Notes: generated by a model not told the origin, from the letters alone. Positions 8,928 to 18,162 are shown, counted from the first letter of the stretch. The stretch: DNA of 64,000 nt from Ferrimonas balearica DSM 9799 (GCF_000148645.1 NC_014541.1:1736001-1800000), one strand, 5' to 3'. Numbers and translations: made by a program.

Positions 8928-10388
8928 TTACAGCAGCGGCGCAAACATGTAGAAGAACTGCTCCGCCAGTTTGTGGCGAAGCGGGCGCTCACGCCACTCA
9001 TCCAGTTGCAGGGCGTAGGACTGGTCAAGGTAATCCCGGTGCACCTCGGTCAGGTGGGCACAGAGCTCCTCATCGTCCACCGCCAGGGTGATCTCACCGT
9101 TCAGCTTCAGGCTGCGAATATCCATATTAACGGTGCCAATCAGGCAGTGATCGTCGTCAATCAGCAGTGACTTGGTATGAAGTAAGCCACCCTTGAAGCG
9201 GTAGATATTGACCCCGGAGCGAAGCAGTTCTGAGAAGAATGAGCGGCTGGCCCACTCGACCATCATCGAGTCGTTTTTGTCCGGCACAATCAGGTTGACG
9301 GTAACTCCCCGCTGCGCGGCGGTCTTGAGCGCGTCCATCAGGTGCTCGCTGGGCACAAAGTAGGGCGAACACAGGGTCAGACTGGTGCGGGCGTGGTAGA
9401 TGGAGAGCAGCAGCACCTTCTGAATCACGTTGTCCGGCAGGCCGGGGCCGGAGGGGATAACCTGCAGCGCGTCCTCACCATGGGGCTCGTGGGCGAGGGT
9501 GTCGAATTTCGGCACCTCCGGCAGGTGGCGCTCACCGGTTTCCACCTCCCAGTCCCAGGATTGGATCGCACGCAGAACCGGCACCGCAGGCCCGGTAAAG
9601 CGCACCAGGACATCCACCCACTGGCCGACACCGGCGTCCTGCTTAAACATGCGGCTGTCCGCCAGGTTCATCGACCCGGTGTAGCCAATCTGGTTGTCGA
9701 TCACCACAATCTTGCGGTGCTGGCGAAGGTCCAGCCGGCGGAAGAACATCCGCAGCGGGCTCACGGCGAGCGCCTCCACCACCTCAATGCCGGCCTCTGC
9801 CAGGGTGTCGGGCCAGCCGCTGTTGAAGAAGCTGCGGCTGCCGGCGGCATCCAGCAACACCTGGACCTTCACGCCACGGCCGGCGGCACGGATCAGCGCC
9901 TGCGCCACCTCATCGGCGCGCCCACCGGGACTCCATATGTAGAACTCCAGCGCCACGCTGTGTTGGGCAGCATCGATGTCGGCGACCAATCGGTCAAAGA
10001 TGACGTCGCCCTGATGCAGCAACTCCATATGGTTACCCACCAGCGAGGGGATACCGGTGCGGTTCAGGCACAAACCGTGGATTGGGCGGGCGTGCTGGCC
10101 CATCTGAGGGACAGAACGACGGTGCTGGTCGGCCAGTTCCTGAAACCAGTCAGCGTAGGGCTCAAACATCGCTTCGGCTCGGCTGGTGCGCTTTTTGCCG
10201 ATATTGAGTTCGCCAAACAGCAGGTAGCAGACGACGCCAAACAGAGGAATGATGTAGATCAGCAGCAGCCAGGCCAGCGAGACGCCGAAGGGACGACGCT
10301 TCAGGGCGATGCGCAGGGAAACGCCCGCCACCAATACCCAATAGCCGACCAACGACAACAGGGTGGCCGCCTGATAGAGGTTATCCAT
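8928..10388 (-). CDS. cls: Cardiolipin synthase (phospholipase D superfamily)
   Basis: A 486-residue membrane enzyme that condenses phosphatidylglycerol molecules to cardiolipin. Two N-terminal transmembrane helices (about 8-28 and 36-58) are followed by two HKD catalytic motifs: [18 protein letters not shown] at residue 224 and [20 protein letters not shown] at residue 404. Length matches E. coli ClsA (486 residues). The C-terminus YMFAPLL is typical. It lies just downstream of a lipoprotein endonuclease/phosphatase gene (11-bp gap), suggesting co-transcription. Confidence 0.94.
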   Translation of the reverse strand: MDNLYQAATLLSLVGYWVLVAGVSLRIALKRRPFGVSLAWLLLIYIIPLFGVVCYLLFGELNIGKKRTSRAEAMFEPYADWFQELADQHRRSVPQMGQHARPIHGLCLNRTGIPSLVGNHMELLHQGDVIFDRLVADIDAAQHSVALEFYIWSPGGRADEVAQALIRAAGRGVKVQVLLDAAGSRSFFNSGWPDTLAEAGIEVVEALAVSPLRMFFRRLDLRQHRKIVVIDNQIGYTGSMNLADSRMFKQDAGVGQWVDVLVRFTGPAVPVLRAIQSWDWEVETGERHLPEVPKFDTLAHEPHGEDALQVIPSGPGLPDNVIQKVLLLSIYHARTSLTLCSPYFVPSEHLMDALKTAAQRGVTVNLIVPDKNDSMMVEWASRSFFSELLRSGVNIYRFKGGLLHTKSLLIDDDHCLIGTVNMDIRSLKLNGEITLAVDDEELCAHLTEVHRDYLDQSYALQLDEWRERPLRHKLAEQFFYMFAPLL

Positions 10389-10399
10389 CTAAAGGACTG

Positions 10400-11281
10400 T
10401 CACTCAACGGTTTGTAATGGGATGGCGTCTAGCTTACTGCCTATTTCGGCGTCGGCAAAGCCCTGGGCCTGATAGCGGAAGCCGACCATCATGGGTTGAT
10501 GGTCGGAACTGTCGGTGTCGTCAAACACCTTGGCGCTGCCGGGCACCACGGCCAGATCGGTGCTGTGGAAGATGTGGTCCAGGGGACTGCCAAAGAAGCG
10601 GGTGCGCTCGTCCTGGCTGAAACTGACCGGCTGTAGGCCAAGCCGGGACGTGGCTGCGGCCAGCAGCTTAAGCCGCGCCGGGCTCCAGGTATTGAAGTCG
10701 CCGGACAGAATCATCGGCCCCTGATGTTTGGCCAGACGCCGCTCCAGGGCGCTGACCTGGGTGGCAAAGTCCTGATTGCTGACGAAGTTGATGGCATGGA
10801 TATTGGCCACCAGCAGGACCTGGCCGGACGGAGCGAGCTGATATTCGGTGATCAGGGCCACCTTCGGCGTGTTACTGATCGGCTCTTTGACGTCCGACAA
10901 CAGCGAAAGCTGGTCACTTGGCGCAATGGTGGCGGCGGTCATCACCCCGGACAGGGTGCGTTTATTCAGCACCAGGTTGGGGGCGAATACGTAGCCGTGC
11001 TCAGAGGTCAGTGGCGGCAGCAGTACCGAGGGCAGGTTGGTTTCCTGCAGGGTAATCAGCTGCGGACGGTAGTCGTTGATCAGGCCACCGAATTCATGTT
11101 GCCACTGGGGGTTGTCCAACTGCTTGTAGATGTTCCAGTTGAGCAGCCGCAGGTCATCTTCCGGCAGGGCCAGACTGGCCGGTGCCGGATGGTCGAGGGT
11201 AACGGCGTGCTCCGGTGGCATGGGACAGCCCGACAGGCTGAACAGCAACAGCAGCGACACCAAAGTGGGGAACAAACGCAT
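10400..11281 (-). CDS. Lipoprotein of the endonuclease/exonuclease/phosphatase family
   Basis: A 293-residue protein with a lipobox (SLLLLFSLSGC, cysteine at about 19), so a lipid-anchored periplasmic or outer-membrane protein. The EEP fold is shown by LRLLNWNIYKQ near residue 45, LITLQETNLP (metal-binding Glu), ANIHAINF, GPMILSGDFNTWSPAR (Asp-Phe-Asn) and the C-terminal DSSDHQPMMV (catalytic Asp-His). The family cleaves phosphodiester bonds in nucleic acids or lipids. Being exported and next to cls, a lipid or extracellular DNA substrate is plausible, but this is inference. A cytosolic homologue in enterobacteria is YafD. Confidence 0.85.
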   Translation of the reverse strand: MRLFPTLVSLLLLFSLSGCPMPPEHAVTLDHPAPASLALPEDDLRLLNWNIYKQLDNPQWQHEFGGLINDYRPQLITLQETNLPSVLLPPLTSEHGYVFAPNLVLNKRTLSGVMTAATIAPSDQLSLLSDVKEPISNTPKVALITEYQLAPSGQVLLVANIHAINFVSNQDFATQVSALERRLAKHQGPMILSGDFNTWSPARLKLLAAATSRLGLQPVSFSQDERTRFFGSPLDHIFHSTDLAVVPGSAKVFDDTDSSDHQPMMVGFRYQAQGFADAEIGSKLDAIPLQTVE

Positions 11282-11317
11282 GGGGGGATTGTACGCCGCC
11301 AGCGTCGGGTTGCCCAG

Positions 11318-12316
11318 TTATTGTCCTATGGGGACGCCTCGGGCCAGGTATCCGGTATCGACACCAAACCAGAATGCGCCAGATTTGGCGTCAAACATCA
11401 TATGGCGAACGGTGCCGCCACTGGGCACCTCTGACTGGCTGATGTAGCGCCTGGACTGGGTGTCAAAGCCGACAATCTGGTTGGGTTGCATCCCGGTTTG
11501 CGCGATCCAGAGAATGCCGTTGTCATCAAGGGCCGTGCCATAGGGCTGACTGCGGGGGCCACCGGGCAGGGGATGATCGGTAAATCGTTGCGCATCCCGG
11601 TTGTACTGACCCAGCACACCGCCCACATAGTCGACATACCAGATGTCCCCGTCGGCGCTGATCTCCAGCCGTCGTGGCCGCGCTTGCTCCGAGGGCAGGG
11701 TGATTTCGGTGAGTTCGAGGGTATCGGCGCTGACCAGCGCCAGTTTGTTGGTGCCCAGCAGCACCACAACCACGGTGCCATCCGGCGCCACCTTAATGCC
11801 GTAGGGGCGGGCATCGGTGCTGGGGATGCTGGCCAGTTGCACGGCACCGGTTTGGGGGTTGAGTCGCCCAATGGTGTTGCTCCACTGGGCGGTAAACCAG
11901 ATATGCCCGTCGGGGTGCTGCACCAGAGTATGGGGGTCGGACACCCCCTCTGGCATGGCGTAACGGGTGATCTTGCCACTGTCCGGCGATATGGCTCCAA
12001 TCATGGCGTTCTTATTGCCGGCGTACCAGACCGTGCCGTCGGCGCTGATGATGAGATTGTGGGGGTGGGTGCCCTCATCAATCTCCACCTTATGGAACTG
12101 GCCGGTGTCGGGGGTAAAGCGGGCCAGATAGTTACCGGACTGGCCACAGAACCAGACGTCGCCATCGGGTGCCACGTAGGGGTCCCGGGGGCGCCCCTGC
12201 CATTGCACCGGCCATTCGGTGATGGTCAGCAGGTTGGGCAGGGCAGAGGCCTGGCTGGCCGGGGCCAGCGTCAGCATCGCCGCAGCGCAAAGCCGAAGGA
12301 GTGTCCGGGCGTTCAT
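11318..12316 (-). CDS. Exported Vgb-like beta-propeller protein (virginiamycin B lyase family)
   Basis: A 332-residue protein with a signal peptide ending near ASQASA. It then has repeated blades of the type APDGDVWFCGQSGNYLARF, SADGTVWYAGNKNAMIGAI, HPDGHIWFTAQWSNTIGRL and SADGDIWYVDYVGGVLGQY, the pattern of Vgb/SMP-30 seven-bladed propellers. Vgb is a lyase that opens streptogramin B rings, but most exported relatives have unknown roles, so resistance should not be assumed. Located 36 bp upstream of the EEP lipoprotein gene on the same strand. Confidence 0.8.
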   Translation of the reverse strand: MNARTLLRLCAAAMLTLAPASQASALPNLLTITEWPVQWQGRPRDPYVAPDGDVWFCGQSGNYLARFTPDTGQFHKVEIDEGTHPHNLIISADGTVWYAGNKNAMIGAISPDSGKITRYAMPEGVSDPHTLVQHPDGHIWFTAQWSNTIGRLNPQTGAVQLASIPSTDARPYGIKVAPDGTVVVVLLGTNKLALVSADTLELTEITLPSEQARPRRLEISADGDIWYVDYVGGVLGQYNRDAQRFTDHPLPGGPRSQPYGTALDDNGILWIAQTGMQPNQIVGFDTQSRRYISQSEVPSGGTVRHMMFDAKSGAFWFGVDTGYLARGVPIGQ

Positions 12317-12391
12317 GGGGCGTCCTGATTCGGATGAATGGCCATATCATTGAAGTTCAGGCCGTTGGCTTTGCCAAGTGGTGACCGGGCA

Positions 12392-12419
12392 CAAAAAAGC
12401 CGGAGCGCGAGGCTCCGGC
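12392..12419 (-). terminator. Rho-independent terminator for the cytochrome operon
   Basis: An 8-bp stem (GCCGGAGC / GCTCCGGC) followed on the minus strand by six T. It lies 31 bp past the lipoprotein stop. Confidence 0.88.
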
Positions 12420-12450
12420 AATATGCAGTGGACGAGGGATTACAAATAAC

Positions 12451-12951
12451 TCAGTCGGTCCAGATGATGTCAGTGGTGACCTGTGCTCCGGCGATGCTCA
12501 ATGCGGCGCGGAAGTCTTCCACTTCGTTACGCCAGTCGAGACCGGTGGCCCGCAGCGTGTATTCGCCTGCGGCGGTTTCGGTCAGCACGGCGTCACAGTG
12601 ACCACTGGGGTCGGTGCAGTCGAGCTGCGTGCTCTGGTGCCAGGTCAGGCCATATTTGACAGAAGTCGGCCCGGCGGCGGGGTACCCCATAAAGAGCGCC
12701 TGGAACGCATTGGCTCCGGTGACCGGGAGTTTGTCGTCCCCCGTCAGAGTAAAGCTGACGCTGCCGCCGGGACCGTCAAACTGGGTAATAGCCAGATCCA
12801 GAGTGGCGGTGTCGTTAATGCTGATGCTGTCCGGCTCCGGTTGTGGTGGCTCCGGGGTGACGGTGTTGTCGTCGCTGTCACTGCCGCAAGCAGCCAGGCC
12901 CAGCGCAGCCAGCAGCAGTAAAGCACTGCGTGTGGTATTGGTCCGTTTCAT
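12451..12951 (-). CDS. Small lipoprotein resembling the N-terminal domain of OmcA/MtrC-type outer-membrane cytochromes
   Basis: A 166-residue lipoprotein (lipobox LLLLAALGLAACG, Cys about 22) with an acidic, proline-rich linker (PEPPQPEPD). A beta-rich domain follows, with LPVTGANAFQALFMGYPAAG, a WHQ-containing turn, and CDAVLTETAAGEYTLRATGL. The 'G-x-P-V-x-G ... L ... G-x-Y' order resembles the N-terminal beta domain of decaheme OmcA/MtrC proteins, but there is no CxxCH haem motif. I infer a partner for the cytochrome 10 bp upstream in the same transcript. AAGGAG sits 8 bases before the start. Function unproven. Confidence 0.6.
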   Translation of the reverse strand: MKRTNTTRSALLLLAALGLAACGSDSDDNTVTPEPPQPEPDSISINDTATLDLAITQFDGPGGSVSFTLTGDDKLPVTGANAFQALFMGYPAAGPTSVKYGLTWHQSTQLDCTDPSGHCDAVLTETAAGEYTLRATGLDWRNEVEDFRAALSIAGAQVTTDIIWTD

Positions 12952-12961
12952 GGCTTGCTCC

Positions 12962-13768
12962 TTAGTGTCCGCCGTGGCAGGTGTCACACTCCATATTGGT
13001 CATCACGCTGGGGCCGAAGCTGTCCGCTTTGCTGTGACAGGCTTTGCAGCTGCCAACGCTCTCGGTCATCTCGCCGATGCTAGCCAGGTCTTCACCGTCC
13101 ATCGCTTTGTTGAGGATGACAACGATCTGGTAGGCAATGGAGGCAGACAGCTCAGCACAGCGCTCGCCCTTCTCAGCCGCGTTCTTGTTGTTCTCACGCG
13201 CCCAGTTGGTGATGGAGGAGTGGCACAGCAGGCTGCCGGCAACCGTGGGCTGGCCCACTTTGGCTTTCAGCTCGTCGGTGTTGGCACCGATGGCGTTCAG
13301 GAATGCTTCGTCACGCAGCGGCAGGGACTCCTGCTCGTAGTAACGCAGTACTCGGGTCAGGTAAGCGTTGGCGGCTTCACCATTGATGGACAGCAGGTTA
13401 AACAGCATGCCGGAAGCGTTGACGTTACCGCATACGGAACCTTCGCCCAGAATGCCCGCGTAGCCATAGTGGGCCAGAGCGGTCGGTACTTGAGCAAACT
13501 TGGCAGCGTCCGGAGAATCGGATTGGGCCAGGCTGGAGATGATGCCGTGGAACACCTGGTACATGCAGCCGTTACCTGCTTTATAAGCGGCTTCAGCGAC
13601 GGCATAGGGGTCCAGTTTGGCGTAGGCCAGGCGGTCGCCAACGGCGAGGGTCCAGCCTTCAGTGGTTTGAGTGGCGGCAAGAACCGGATTGGCCATCAGT
13701 ACGGAACCGGCGGCGGCACCAGAGATGCCAATGATGTGGGTGAGTGCTTGTCTTCTGTCCATGGTCAT
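12962..13768 (-). CDS. Periplasmic split-Soret-like C_GCAxxG_C_C cytochrome c with two CxxCH motifs
   Basis: A 268-residue protein with a twin-arginine-like leader (MDRRQALTHIIGISGAAAG), suggesting Tat export. The central part holds the spaced cysteines of the C_GCAxxG_C_C family: NGCMYQVFHGII, GEGSVCGNVNASG and GSLLCHSSITNWA. The C-terminus carries two haem-attachment motifs, CKACH (about residue 241) and CDTCH (about 261). This layout resembles Desulfovibrio split-Soret cytochrome c and its Shewanella relatives, which bind two c-haems per subunit. Start 13768 has AAAGGTGA upstream. It forms an operon with the lipoprotein at 12451. Its redox partner is unknown; anaerobic respiration is the likely setting. 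Confidence 0.78.
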   Translation of the reverse strand: MTMDRRQALTHIIGISGAAAGSVLMANPVLAATQTTEGWTLAVGDRLAYAKLDPYAVAEAAYKAGNGCMYQVFHGIISSLAQSDSPDAAKFAQVPTALAHYGYAGILGEGSVCGNVNASGMLFNLLSINGEAANAYLTRVLRYYEQESLPLRDEAFLNAIGANTDELKAKVGQPTVAGSLLCHSSITNWARENNKNAAEKGERCAELSASIAYQIVVILNKAMDGEDLASIGEMTESVGSCKACHSKADSFGPSVMTNMECDTCHGGH

Positions 13769-14177
13769 GGTGGTCACCTTTTTGTTGTTTCGAAATAGCG
13801 CTGCTCGGCGCTTGAGGTCAGTGTTGACCAGTGCGAAACGGGGTGACATGAGCCGGGTCACAGTAATCCGGGGGCTGAAAATCGGGTTTAGGCTCCCCTA
13901 TATAAGAAGGCTCTGATGTATCTTTTTTGGTCTATTTTCGAGTTATCGTCTGCCAATTTGTGAATATTCCTTTATTTGTGTCGAAATAATCGCGATTACC
14001 CGAAATTATTTGTGGCGATTACCCTTGGCGAGGTTTGATCTGGCGCAAAAAGTGAGTCGATAGGGGCTTTGGTAACGATATGGCGGCGAAGGGTTTGCCG
14101 GAATGTGACCGGCTCTGGGGAAATTTTCAGGGAGTTTTTTACACTGTACCCATCGTTCACAAACCTATGGAAATGCG
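13769..14177. promoter_or_regulatory. Divergent regulatory region between the cytochrome operon and a ToxR-like regulator
   Basis: About 400 bp, more AT-rich than its surroundings. It contains two identical 10-mers GCGATTACCC at 13992-14001 and 14015-14024, 23 bp apart (about two helical turns). The first overlaps the 12-mer TTACCCGAAATT, which recurs upstream of another winged-helix gene at 52208. These are candidate operator half-sites. Confidence 0.45.
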
Positions 14178-14942
14178 ATGCCAGGGATGCCACTGGGAAG
14201 CGTGACCTTCCACCGACAGCAAGGGGTGCTTGAGCGCACTGAAGACGGCGAGCGTTGGCAACTGCCCCGGGCCGAATTTCTGGTGTTGACCCAGCTGCTG
14301 GATCACCCCGGAATTCCGCTGAGTAAACAGCGTTTGCGCTGCGGCGGTGAGCCCGAGCCGGTGATGAGTGGCTCGGCGGTGGTCAAGGCGGTATTTACCC
14401 TGCGCCACTTTATCGGTGATGAAGCCACCACCCTGATCCAGACCGTGCCGGGTAAAGGTTATCGATTGGTGATGGAGTCGGGGCAACGGCCGGAGCAGAC
14501 TCGCCAGACACTGGCGCTGGGCCGCACCAGTCAGCCGGTGGCGATGGTGGTGATTGGTCTGATGGCGCTGGTGGCCGCGTTACTGTGGTGGTGGCCGATG
14601 CCGCCGGCCATATCGCCTATTCCCCCGAAACAGAACCCCATGCCGATCATGACCGCCAGCAACCAGCCACTGGAGCTGGTGCGGGTCAGTGGTATGGAGC
14701 TGGACCAGGACCTGCTCAACAGCCTCAGAATCAAATTGGCCTCCACCCTGAAAACCTGCCGTGATACGCCCTGGAAGCGGGTTTATCTGGCTCGCTCAAA
14801 CGACGGGCAGGTGCTCAACCTGACCTTTGAGGGTGAGGTGGATGGCCGACCGAGGCTACGAAACATCAAGATCAGCGATTTCCGCTCCGAACCCACTTTC
14901 CTGTCCAGCCATTGGCTGGAGGAGGCCAACCTCTGTGAATAA
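14178..14942 (+). CDS. ToxR/CadC/VtrA-type membrane-bound winged-helix regulator
   Basis: A 254-residue protein with an OmpR-type winged-helix domain at residues 5-100: LPRAEFLVLTQLLDHPGIPL, then GSAVVKAVFTLRHFIGDEAT and TLIQTVPGKGYRLV. One transmembrane helix follows (about 118-138, VAMVVIGLMALVAALLWWW), then a periplasmic domain of about 115 residues with two cysteines. Such proteins sense a periplasmic signal and regulate DNA directly from the membrane. The stop overlaps the start of the next gene by 8 bases, as with toxR/toxS and vtrA/vtrC. It is divergent from the cytochrome operon, a plausible target. Confidence 0.82.
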   Translation: MPGMPLGSVTFHRQQGVLERTEDGERWQLPRAEFLVLTQLLDHPGIPLSKQRLRCGGEPEPVMSGSAVVKAVFTLRHFIGDEATTLIQTVPGKGYRLVMESGQRPEQTRQTLALGRTSQPVAMVVIGLMALVAALLWWWPMPPAISPIPPKQNPMPIMTASNQPLELVRVSGMELDQDLLNSLRIKLASTLKTCRDTPWKRVYLARSNDGQVLNLTFEGEVDGRPRLRNIKISDFRSEPTFLSSHWLEEANLCE

Positions 14943-15456
14943 GCGATTGGCTTTGGCCTTGTTGGCCATGACGTTGTTGACCGGATGGCGCTGGCCCTTT
15001 GCATCGGAGCCCACCAATCTGGTGCTCTCCTGCCGCAATGAACTGGTGGAGAATCGGCTGGTGGGGGAGCAGCAGGACCGCTTCTACATGATTGCCGACT
15101 TCCTGCTGCAGGGGGATCGAGCCAGCATTAACTACCGCTATTTCCAGCAGGATGGCGTCCCGGTAGGCACCCTGAGCATGCGCGGAAAGGTGCTGGATGC
15201 CGACCTTGAGGAGGACGTTTACGCGTTGAGCCTGAACGAGAGCCATATCCTGATAGAGGATGAAGCGTTACCGCTGCCACAGCATATGGCCTATCTGAAG
15301 TCGTTCAGTCAGCGCAATATGGCGGAGCAGGGGGTACACAACCTGACGCTGCGGCTACTCCACCGCAATCGTGAATCGGACTATGCCATTGTGTTCTTCC
15401 TGCCCAGCACTGCGGTTTGCGGCTGCAGCGTACTGGACAGCGACGACGCGATGTAA
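14935..15456 (+). CDS. Exported partner protein of the ToxR-like regulator (VtrC/ToxS-position)
   Basis: A 173-residue protein starting at a GTG that overlaps the regulator stop; GGAGGAGG lies just upstream inside the regulator gene. It has a signal peptide or membrane anchor (KRLALALLAMTLLTGW), then a beta-rich periplasmic domain (LVLSCRNELVENRL ... SINYRYFQQDGVPVGTLSMRGKVL ... NLTLRLLHRN). No family is recognised by sequence. Translational coupling, size and location match ToxS/VtrC, which pair with the periplasmic domain of their regulators. That role is inferred from layout only. Confidence 0.7.
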   Translation: MNKRLALALLAMTLLTGWRWPFASEPTNLVLSCRNELVENRLVGEQQDRFYMIADFLLQGDRASINYRYFQQDGVPVGTLSMRGKVLDADLEEDVYALSLNESHILIEDEALPLPQHMAYLKSFSQRNMAEQGVHNLTLRLLHRNRESDYAIVFFLPSTAVCGCSVLDSDDAM

Positions 15457-15506
15457 CGAGTCGGTCACTCTGACTGCCCGAGGTCTGTTGGCACGGAAGC
15501 GGAAAT

Positions 15507-15537
15507 AAAAACGCCCCCATGAAGGGGGCGTTTTTTA
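15507..15537. terminator. Bidirectional terminator
   Basis: An 8-bp stem (ACGCCCCC / GGGGGCGT, loop ATGAA) with A-run before and six T after. It lies between the convergent regulator-partner operon and the M13 peptidase gene. Confidence 0.92.
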
Positions 15538-15547
15538 TGGTGCGGTG

Positions 15548-17608
15548 TTACCAGATCTTGACCCGGTCTTCCGGCGCGATGTACATGGCATCGGTCGGCT
15601 TCACGTCATAGGTCTCGTAAAACTCCGGCATGTTGGCCAGCGGGCCATTGGCGCGGAACTGTGACGGGGAGTGCGGGTCGGTGGCAACGCGGTTACGCAG
15701 CGCTTCCTCTTTGTATTTGGCCCGCCAGATCTGGGTAAAGCCGATAAAGAAGCGCTCGTCGCCGGACATGCCGTCGATCACCGGCGCTTCCTGGCCATCC
15801 AGGGACATCTGATAGGCGCGGTAGGCGATGGTGGCGCCAGAGAGGTCACCGATGTTCTCACCCAGAGTCAGCTTGCCGTTGACGTTGAGGTCATCGAACA
15901 CCTGATAGGCGGCGTACTGCTTAACCAGCTTGCTGCCGCGCTCCTGAAACGCTTTCAGGTCCGCTTCAGTCCACCAGTTCTTGAGGTTGCCGTCGCCATC
16001 GTAGCGGCTGCCCTGGTCGTCAAAGCCGTGGCCCATTTCGTGGCCAATCACCGCGCCGATGCCACCGTAGTTCACCGCATCTTCCGCCTCCATGTTGAAG
16101 AACGGCGGTTGCAGGATGGCGGCCGGGAACACGATCTCGTTCATGGTCGGGTTGTAGTAGGCGTTGACGGTTTGCGGCGTCATGTACCACTCCCACTTCT
16201 GGATCGGCCCACCCAGTTTGGCCACCTCACTGGCGTGGCTCCACTTGGCGGCACGCATGGAGTTACCCACCAGGTCATCGGCTTTCACTTCCAGAGTGGA
16301 GTAGTCCTTCCAGCGATCCGGGTAGCCGATTTTCGGGGTAAAGGCGGCCAACTTCTGCTTGGCTTTTACCTTGGTTTCCGGGCTCATCCACTCCAGGTCG
16401 TCGATGCTTTCGCCATAGGCGCGACGGAGGTTTTCAACCAGCTCGCTCATCCGGGCTTTCGCTTCCGGGGTAAAGTGACGCTTCACGTAGACTTTGCCGA
16501 CAACCTCACCAAGATCGCCGTTCACCTTGTCGACACCACGTTTCCAACGGGCTTTCTGTTCGGCCTGACCATTCAGCTGGCGGGCGAAGAAATCGAAGTT
16601 CTCCTCATCCAGTTCGGTACTGAGCTGACCGGCAAAGTGGGTCAGGGTCTGCCAGGTCATATAGGTTTTCCAGGCGTCCAGATCGTACTCACCAAACACC
16701 TTGCCAAAGCCTTCGATGTAGCTGGGCTGGTTGATGATGATCGCTTTCTCCCCGGCCACACCCAGGGTGTCGAGGTAGCGGGCCCAGTTGAAGCTGTCGG
16801 CCAGCTCCGGCAGGTCGGCTACGTTGTATTTGTTGTAGCGCTTCTCGCTGTCACGGCTCTGAACGCGGGTCCAGTGGTGCTCGGCCAGAGCGGTTTCCAT
16901 CGCCATAACGGTTTCTGCGCTGGCTTTGGCGTTGGGCAGGCCGGCCAGTTCAAACATCTTTTCGATGTGGGCCAGGTAGCCTTCGCGGATCTTCACAAAG
17001 CGCTCGGCGTCGTTGAAGTAGTAATCGCGGTCCGGCAGAGACAGGCCGTACTGCCAGATGTGGGTGGCGTAACGGCTGGAGTCTTTGGCATCCACACTGA
17101 TGTAGAACGCCAGTGGGGTGCCGCCGCCGATGATCTGACTGTGGGCGATGTAGGCGGACAGCTCGTCCTTATCGGCCAGAGCGGCGATGGCGTCGAACTC
17201 ACCCTTCAGCGGGGTCACGCCCAGCTTGTTGATGGTGTCGGTGTCCATCATGGAGCGGTACAGATCCGCCACCTTCTGCTCGTCACTGCCCGGCTCCAGG
17301 CCGTCGGTGGCGGCCAGCTCTTCGATGATCGCCTTAACGTCGGCCTGAGCCTTTTCGCGCAGGTCATAGAAGGCACCGGTGGTGGTGCGGTCTGCCGGAA
17401 TTTCGGCGGTCTTCAGCCAAGTGCCGTTGACGTAGCCGTAGAAGTCGTCCTGGGGACGGATGCTGTTATCAAAGTTCTGCAGTTCGATACCGGAACCCAG
17501 GGCTTTCTGCACCGCTTCCGCGGTCGGGGTTTGCGCAGTATCGGTCTGACTGCAGGCAGCCAGAACCAGAGCGGAGGCGCACAGGCCACCAACGATGAGC
17601 TTTTTCAT
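15548..17608 (-). CDS. pepO: M13-family (neprilysin/PepO-like) zinc metallopeptidase lipoprotein
   Basis: A 686-residue lipoprotein (lipobox LCASALVLAACS, Cys about 20) of the M13 family, which cleaves short peptides. The zinc motif HEMGH is at about residue 523, and the third ligand lies in GENIGDLSG (Glu about 584). Other family marks are NSIRPQDDFYGYVNGTWLK near the N-terminus, VNAYYNPTMNEIVFPAAILQ and the C-terminal W. Start 17608 has AAGGAT seven bases upstream; a longer frame adds 9 residues without benefit. It sits alone, so probably monocistronic, acting in the periplasm or at the outer membrane. Confidence 0.92.
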   Translation of the reverse strand: MKKLIVGGLCASALVLAACSQTDTAQTPTAEAVQKALGSGIELQNFDNSIRPQDDFYGYVNGTWLKTAEIPADRTTTGAFYDLREKAQADVKAIIEELAATDGLEPGSDEQKVADLYRSMMDTDTINKLGVTPLKGEFDAIAALADKDELSAYIAHSQIIGGGTPLAFYISVDAKDSSRYATHIWQYGLSLPDRDYYFNDAERFVKIREGYLAHIEKMFELAGLPNAKASAETVMAMETALAEHHWTRVQSRDSEKRYNKYNVADLPELADSFNWARYLDTLGVAGEKAIIINQPSYIEGFGKVFGEYDLDAWKTYMTWQTLTHFAGQLSTELDEENFDFFARQLNGQAEQKARWKRGVDKVNGDLGEVVGKVYVKRHFTPEAKARMSELVENLRRAYGESIDDLEWMSPETKVKAKQKLAAFTPKIGYPDRWKDYSTLEVKADDLVGNSMRAAKWSHASEVAKLGGPIQKWEWYMTPQTVNAYYNPTMNEIVFPAAILQPPFFNMEAEDAVNYGGIGAVIGHEMGHGFDDQGSRYDGDGNLKNWWTEADLKAFQERGSKLVKQYAAYQVFDDLNVNGKLTLGENIGDLSGATIAYRAYQMSLDGQEAPVIDGMSGDERFFIGFTQIWRAKYKEEALRNRVATDPHSPSQFRANGPLANMPEFYETYDVKPTDAMYIAPEDRVKIW

Positions 17609-17775
17609 CCACTTATCCTTATGGAGAGGAGGCAAATTGCGACCATTGGATACTAACCAGCGCTGAGTAGACGGTCAAAGGGTGGGGCAGAACAAGGTGT
17701 AAACGGATTTGTCACAGGTGGGATATGGCGGCTTTACCAGCGGGGCGCTCCGACTGAACCGAAGCGCCCTGTTCA

Positions 17776-18162
17776 TCAGTACCCTTTCTTGTGCACCTTT
17801 TCCTGATGACACATCAGCTTGCCGCTGGGGTGTTCCATGCACTGTCCGGTCATCTCGTTACCGCCACGGCCTGACATCACGCACTGGTCTCCGGCGCTTT
17901 TATCGGCGCAGGCGGCAATCAGCTGCTGAGCGGCTTCCTCCCGGCCCTTGCCCTGGGGATGACAGAACAGGGTATCGTGTCCCGCCTGGCACACCCCCTC
18001 AATCTCGTCGCCGTTCTCACGGCTGAACTGGCAGGCATCGCCCTCGGCTTTGTCTTTGCAGGGCAGCACCATCTCCGGAGGCATTTTGTGGTGGGCCGCC
18101 TGCAGCGGCATGGCGGCCAGCATGCCGAACGCCAGTAAGGTCACGATCATCTTTAACGTCAT
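17776..18162 (-). CDS. Small exported cysteine-rich protein with an internal duplication
   Basis: A 128-residue protein with a signal peptide (MIVTLLAFGMLAAMPLQA). The mature part is two copies of a roughly 35-residue unit: CKDKAEGDACQF.. G.. G.CQ .. LFCHPQ, and CADKSAGDQCVM.. G.. G.CM .. LMCHQE. Each has four cysteines with matching spacing, consistent with two disulfide pairs per unit or a metal site. GGAAGGAG precedes the ATG. No known function; small proteins of this style appear in marine gammaproteobacteria. Confidence 0.72.
   Translation of the reverse strand: MTLKMIVTLLAFGMLAAMPLQAAHHKMPPEMVLPCKDKAEGDACQFSRENGDEIEGVCQAGHDTLFCHPQGKGREEAAQQLIAACADKSAGDQCVMSGRGGNEMTGQCMEHPSGKLMCHQEKVHKKGY

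Noticed and set aside
11318..12316. Streptogramin resistance (vgb) gene
   Set aside because: The protein is exported and only shares the propeller fold; nothing supports an antibiotic-lyase role.
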